Assembly: GCA_029559475.1 (NCBI GenBank)
Contig: JAKQBN010000005.1
Coordinates: 1-16,428, forward strand
From: a bacterium
GTDB lineage: Bacteria; UBA4055
Reading direction: 5' to 3'
Length of the DNA stretch: 16,428 nt
Shown here: piece after piece, positions 13,549 to 16,428 of the stretch
Position numbering within the stretch: the first letter of the stretch is position 1
How the letters are laid out: each line of letters opens with the position of its first letter
Notes under the pieces: generated by a model
Databases searched by the model: none
Told to the model about the DNA's origin: nothing
What the model saw: only the letters and a program-made list of their open reading frames with translations
Translations under genes and position numbers: made by a program

Positions 13549-15141
13549 TTACAATTCTATCATTTTGTCAGTGACTTTTTCCCTGAAATAACGGTCATGA
13601 GAGACAACGATAAGAGTGCCCTGATAATTTATTATGGCATTTTCAAGCGCTTCTCTCGATTCGATCTCAAGATGATTTGTCGGTTCATCAAGGATAAGCA
13701 CAGAAGGTTCCGTCATCAGTATTTTCGCAAGAGCAGTTTTACTTCTTTCGCCGATGCTAAGCCCTGAAATCTTTCTGAAAACCATGTCTTTTTCGATCTT
13801 CAGGCAGCCGAGAAGAGTTCTGGCTTTGTTCTGTATCAGATTATCACCCTGAGCGACCTCATCCAAAATTGTTTTATTAAAGTCAAGATTTTCAAATTCC
13901 TGAGCATAATAACCGATCTTCACAGACGGCGACCATTTTACTGTGCCATCATCAGCAGTGAGATTGCCAGTGAGTAATTTCAAAAGAGTGCTTTTACCGC
14001 TTCCGTTCTTCCCGCAGACCGCCAGCCTGTCATTTCTGTTCAGCTCAAAGGAAAGGCCGTCAATGAGATATTCATTTGTAAATCCGAAAGACAGATCTTC
14101 GACCCTCAGAATTATATTGCCGCCGGAACTTTCTCCGTCTATTGAAAATGAGCGTTTTTTCTCCATGAAAGGCTTTTCAGACTCGGCTTTTTCGATCAAT
14201 TTCTCCATTCTCGTTTCAATGTTCTTGGCTTTCTGCATAGCGTATTTAGCAAAATTCGTGACGGAGTTATAAGTTTTAGCATTTCCTTCAATGCCCGTGC
14301 TAGCCTGATGAGTCTCAGCCCACTGTTTCCGGTCTGTATAAGCCTGTTTAAGTTGCTTAACCTTTTTATTCGCGGTCTTCTGCTGATCGATCTTATAATT
14401 CAGCTCCCTCTCCTTTTCCTGTTTGTAAAGAGAGTAGTTCCCGCTGAATTCTTTTAAGCCCTCTCTGCCGATCTCCCATATTTTTTTTGTGCAGTTATCA
14501 AGAAATTTACGGTCATGACTGACTACGATGTAGGGAGTTTTTAAATTTATCAGATAACCTTCAAGCCAGACCAGCGAATTTTCATCAATGTGGTTGGTAG
14601 GCTCATCCAGTATCAGAAGATCAGGTTCGCCTATCAGCAGTGAAGCCAAAGCTAGTTTAGTTTTTTCGCCGCCGCTAAAAGTTGAGACAGGTCTCTCAAG
14701 ATCATCTTCACAGAACCCGAACTTTCCTGCGATTTTCGATATATCAGCCTCAAAAGTATAACCGTCAAATTTCGCATAGTCATACCAGAGTAAAGCGATC
14801 TGTTCGTCATCAGCATGATTCTCTTCACTTTCCGACAGCCTTTTGCGCAATTCCGCAAGCTCAGGTCTTGTGTGAAAGAAATAATCTATCATCTTAATAT
14901 CATCATCAGGATCAAGTTCCTGAGGAAGATAAGCGATTTTATCAGCATTATTCCTATATAAATTACCCTCAAAGGCGAGTTTCCCGAGAAGTATTTTCAG
15001 CAAAGTGGTCTTGCCGCAGCCGTTACTTCCGATAAGCCCGATCTTGCTGTCCTTATCAACGGTGAAGCTGATATTTTTCAATATCTCATTCTCAGCGTCT
15101 TCGTATTTAAAACTTATATTCTGTCCCTGTATATAAAGCAT
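13549..15141 (-). CDS. ABC-F family ATPase
   Basis: This is a soluble tandem ABC protein without membrane domains, 530 residues. Domain 1: Walker A GSNGCGKTT (38-46), signature FSGGE (155-159), Walker B LLILDE (175-180). Domain 2: GKNGSGKST (377-385), signature LSIGE (461-465, Ile in place of Gly), VLILDE (481-486). The charged linker (~216-340) is the P-site tRNA interaction motif region of ABC-F factors, which act on ribosomes. SD GGAGG lies 5 bases before the ATG. The preceding leader peptide and SD hairpin are reminiscent of antibiotic-resistance ABC-F genes (Lsa/Vga/Msr/VmlR group), so ribosome protection is possible; a housekeeping translation factor (EttA/Uup-like) is the alternative. 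Resistance activity is not shown by the sequence. Confidence 0.93.
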   Translation of the reverse strand: MLYIQGQNISFKYEDAENEILKNISFTVDKDSKIGLIGSNGCGKTTLLKILLGKLAFEGNLYRNNADKIAYLPQELDPDDDIKMIDYFFHTRPELAELRKRLSESEENHADDEQIALLWYDYAKFDGYTFEADISKIAGKFGFCEDDLERPVSTFSGGEKTKLALASLLIGEPDLLILDEPTNHIDENSLVWLEGYLINLKTPYIVVSHDRKFLDNCTKKIWEIGREGLKEFSGNYSLYKQEKERELNYKIDQQKTANKKVKQLKQAYTDRKQWAETHQASTGIEGNAKTYNSVTNFAKYAMQKAKNIETRMEKLIEKAESEKPFMEKKRSFSIDGESSGGNIILRVEDLSFGFTNEYLIDGLSFELNRNDRLAVCGKNGSGKSTLLKLLTGNLTADDGTVKWSPSVKIGYYAQEFENLDFNKTILDEVAQGDNLIQNKARTLLGCLKIEKDMVFRKISGLSIGERSKTALAKILMTEPSVLILDEPTNHLEIESREALENAIINYQGTLIVVSHDRYFREKVTDKMIEL

Positions 15142-15147
15142 AATTTC

Positions 15148-15177
15148 CTCCGTCGTTTAATCATTGCCTGTGCGGAG
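15148..15177 (-). promoter_or_regulatory. Possible SD-sequestering hairpin before the ABC-F gene
   Basis: In the minus-strand transcript CTCCG (15173-15177) can pair with CGGAG (15148-15152), which contains the ABC-F SD. The stem is 5 bp with a 20-base loop, so it is weak alone. Together with the short upstream leader ORF it could form a translational attenuator. Confidence 0.35.
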
Positions 15178-15231
15178 TAATAGAATTTGAAAACTTTAAG
15201 GTTATACGATTCTAAAATACCGTCAGGAATC

Positions 15232-15261
15232 CTAATTACCGTTTGAATATATATTTATCAT
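15232..15261 (-). CDS. Candidate 9-codon leader peptide upstream of the ABC-F gene
   Basis: ATG at 15261 follows AGGAG (15267-15271) by 5 bases and encodes MINIYSNGN before TAG. It ends about 90 bases before the ABC-F start. Short leader ORFs of this kind sense ribosome stalling upstream of many antibiotic-responsive ABC-F and erm genes. No classical terminator/antiterminator pair is evident; only the SD hairpin at 15148-15177 and a GATTC/GAATC dyad were seen. Confidence 0.4.
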   Translation of the reverse strand: MINIYSNGN

Positions 15262-15271
15262 GACGACTCCT

Positions 15272-15538
15272 GCGGTTTTGTTAAAGTACACTGGAAATTT
15301 AAGGAAGTAATTGATAAAATACAAACCTTTTCATAGATAATTATTTTTTATCAGCCTTTTTTAATAATTAAACATTTGATTTCTAACGACAATATTGTTA
15401 AATATAAGCTACTTGTAATAGTAAAGAAGAAAGAATTGAAAATTCTTGAAAAATATTCAAAATTTATCTCTGAGTGTCATTAGATGGCGTTCTTCTTTTA
15501 GTATCTTTCGGTTAAGTTGAATAAATGAGGAAGTGAAA
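15272..15538 (+). promoter_or_regulatory. AT-rich divergent intergenic region with promoter and inverted repeat
   Basis: This region separates the leftward ABC-F leader from the rightward PLD-helicase gene. A rightward promoter candidate is TTGATT (15376-15381), 17 bases, TAAATA (15399-15404). Downstream is a perfect inverted repeat, AAGAATT-GAA-AATTCTT (15431-15447), which could be an operator or a hairpin in the 5' leader. A second, weaker promoter reading begins inside it (TTGAAA at 15436). No convincing leftward promoter for the ABC-F gene, no RNA gene and no further credible ORF were found. Confidence 0.4.
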
Positions 15539-16428
15539 ATGGGAAGTTTACCGAAAATAATAGACAACAACCGGAAAAAACTTTTGGATATTCTGAAAGA
15601 AATTTCAAAAGAACACGATCATCTTTCGATCGCAACAGGCTACTGGGATCTGAAGGGTACACAGGAAATCTTTGAATCTATCAGAAACTATAAGAGCGTA
15701 AGGCTGCTTATAGGCAGAGAGCCTTTAATCCCGAGGCATAAAGAGTACAGACCCGAACCTGATTATCCGGATAAAGATTTTTTCTGCGACTTAGAAAATA
15801 TGCAGCCGACACCGGAATTGAAATCGCTTGTCATTTCAATGAAGAAAATGATTAAGGCAGGTAATCTTGAAGTAAGAGTTTACAGAAAAAGCTTTTTCCA
15901 CGCAAAGAGCTATATTTTCGGAGATTATTCATCAGACAATGCCGTAGGAATAATCGGCTCATCCAACTTCACGCTCAACGGGCTTACGCATAATGCGGAG
16001 CTGAACGCGCTTGAAGACGAGCATCGGATCGTCACATTTAAACCCATGTCGGAAAAACAGGAAGTCGGGCATCTTTACTGGTTCGATTCATTCTGGAATG
16101 ATCCCCAAACCGAAGAATGGAACGGTAAATTCACGGAATTACTTGAACATTCGCCTGTCGGAGATATACTTTTCAGCCCGTTTGAAACCTATATTAAAAC
16201 ACTTTACGAAATATACAACGAAGAACTTATCGAGGAGGATATTGACGAGTCTATAAAAGGCAGTCACGATCTTTACGATTTCCAGAAAAAGAATGTGAAC
16301 GCACTGATCCGCAGGCTTAAAAAATACAAAGTAGCCATGCTTGCCGATTCAGTCGGTCTGGGAAAAACATATACCGCAATTGAAGTTATCAAGCAATACT
16401 TGACAACTGAAGAAGGCAAGAAAAGAGT
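15539..16428 (+). CDS. PLD-nuclease / SNF2-like helicase fusion (5' part, runs off the window)
   Basis: An uninterrupted frame from ATG 15539 (SD GAGG at 15527-15530, 8-base gap) runs 296 codons to the window edge. Residues ~1-165 are a phospholipase-D-like nuclease domain: ATGYWDLKG (32-40), His121 and Lys123 (FFHAKSYIF), GSSNFT (140-145) and Glu154, i.e. one HxK...GSSN active site as in PLDc_2 proteins. After a spacer, a Q-motif-like DFQKKNV (247-253) and helicase motif I DSVGLGKTYTA (270-280) begin an SNF2-like superfamily 2 ATPase. Such fusions occur in restriction and DNA-defence loci (NgoFVII-like nuclease plus helicase). The remaining helicase motifs and neighbours are outside the window, so its role as a defence gene is inferred. 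Confidence 0.88.
   Translation, partial: MGSLPKIIDNNRKKLLDILKEISKEHDHLSIATGYWDLKGTQEIFESIRNYKSVRLLIGREPLIPRHKEYRPEPDYPDKDFFCDLENMQPTPELKSLVISMKKMIKAGNLEVRVYRKSFFHAKSYIFGDYSSDNAVGIIGSSNFTLNGLTHNAELNALEDEHRIVTFKPMSEKQEVGHLYWFDSFWNDPQTEEWNGKFTELLEHSPVGDILFSPFETYIKTLYEIYNEELIEEDIDESIKGSHDLYDFQKKNVNALIRRLKKYKVAMLADSVGLGKTYTAIEVIKQYLTTEEGKKR

Noticed and set aside
16011-16256. Plus-strand 81-codon frame near the right end
   Set aside because: It overlaps, in another frame, the PLD-helicase gene, which has HxK, GSSN and helicase motif I; the fusion frame is the real one.
1-16428. CRISPR array, tRNA or rRNA genes, transposase or attachment sites
   Set aside because: No regularly spaced repeats, no tRNA-like cloverleaf or CCA end, no rRNA stretch, and no transposase or integrase motif noticed on either strand.

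Overview
The window looks like part of the chromosome of an AT-rich, Gram-negative, probably anaerobic bacterium. It carries a TonB-dependent outer-membrane receptor, lipoprotein signal peptides, strong Shine-Dalgarno (SD) sites and sigma70-like promoters. An ECF-type vitamin/cofactor importer in such a host, together with an apparent Mo/W-cofactor economy, fits an anaerobe of a poorly sampled lineage. I cannot name a genus from the sequence.

Region 1 (1-~360): the 5' part of an ArsR-family repressor gene runs leftwards off the window, with its own promoter and a palindromic operator. A strong divergent promoter (298-326) faces right.

Region 2 (~370-10457): one long, tightly packed rightward operon. 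It opens with a structured leader whose 3' core closely resembles the molybdenum/tungsten cofactor (Moco/Tuco) riboswitch, followed by a small ORF whose SD sits in the riboswitch closing stem. Then come a lipoprotein with two repeated domains, a TonB receptor, a second lipoprotein, a YkoE-like ECF S component, a membrane-anchored phosphodiesterase/phosphatase, a membrane-anchored single-domain protein, two ECF ATPases, an ECF T component, a MobB-like P-loop protein with an Fe-S motif, and an APH/Kdo-kinase-like small-molecule kinase. A bidirectional terminator closes the operon. Four of the envelope proteins carry domains resembling the sulfite-oxidase (SUOX) molybdopterin-binding fold, without an obvious Mo-ligating cysteine. 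My reading (inference) is a salvage system for molybdopterin-type cofactor: outer-membrane uptake, periplasmic binding, removal of a nucleotide or phosphate, ECF import, cytoplasmic re-phosphorylation and MobB-like handling, all under cofactor riboswitch control. This is the most interesting content of the window.

Region 3 (10458-13548), leftward: an orphan 39-codon small protein with its own promoter, a YkgJ-type cysteine-cluster protein, and an AbiE-like type IV toxin-antitoxin pair (AbiEii nucleotidyltransferase plus winged-helix antitoxin) with an inverted repeat over its promoter. Composition differs from gene to gene, suggesting accessory DNA.

Region 4 (13549-15538): a leftward ABC-F ATPase, possibly ribosome-protective, preceded by a candidate leader peptide and a hairpin covering its SD. 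It is followed by a ~280-base AT-rich intergenic region.

Region 5 (15539-16428): the 5' part of a rightward gene encoding a PLD-type nuclease domain fused to an SNF2-like helicase, a restriction/defence-type architecture, cut off by the window edge.
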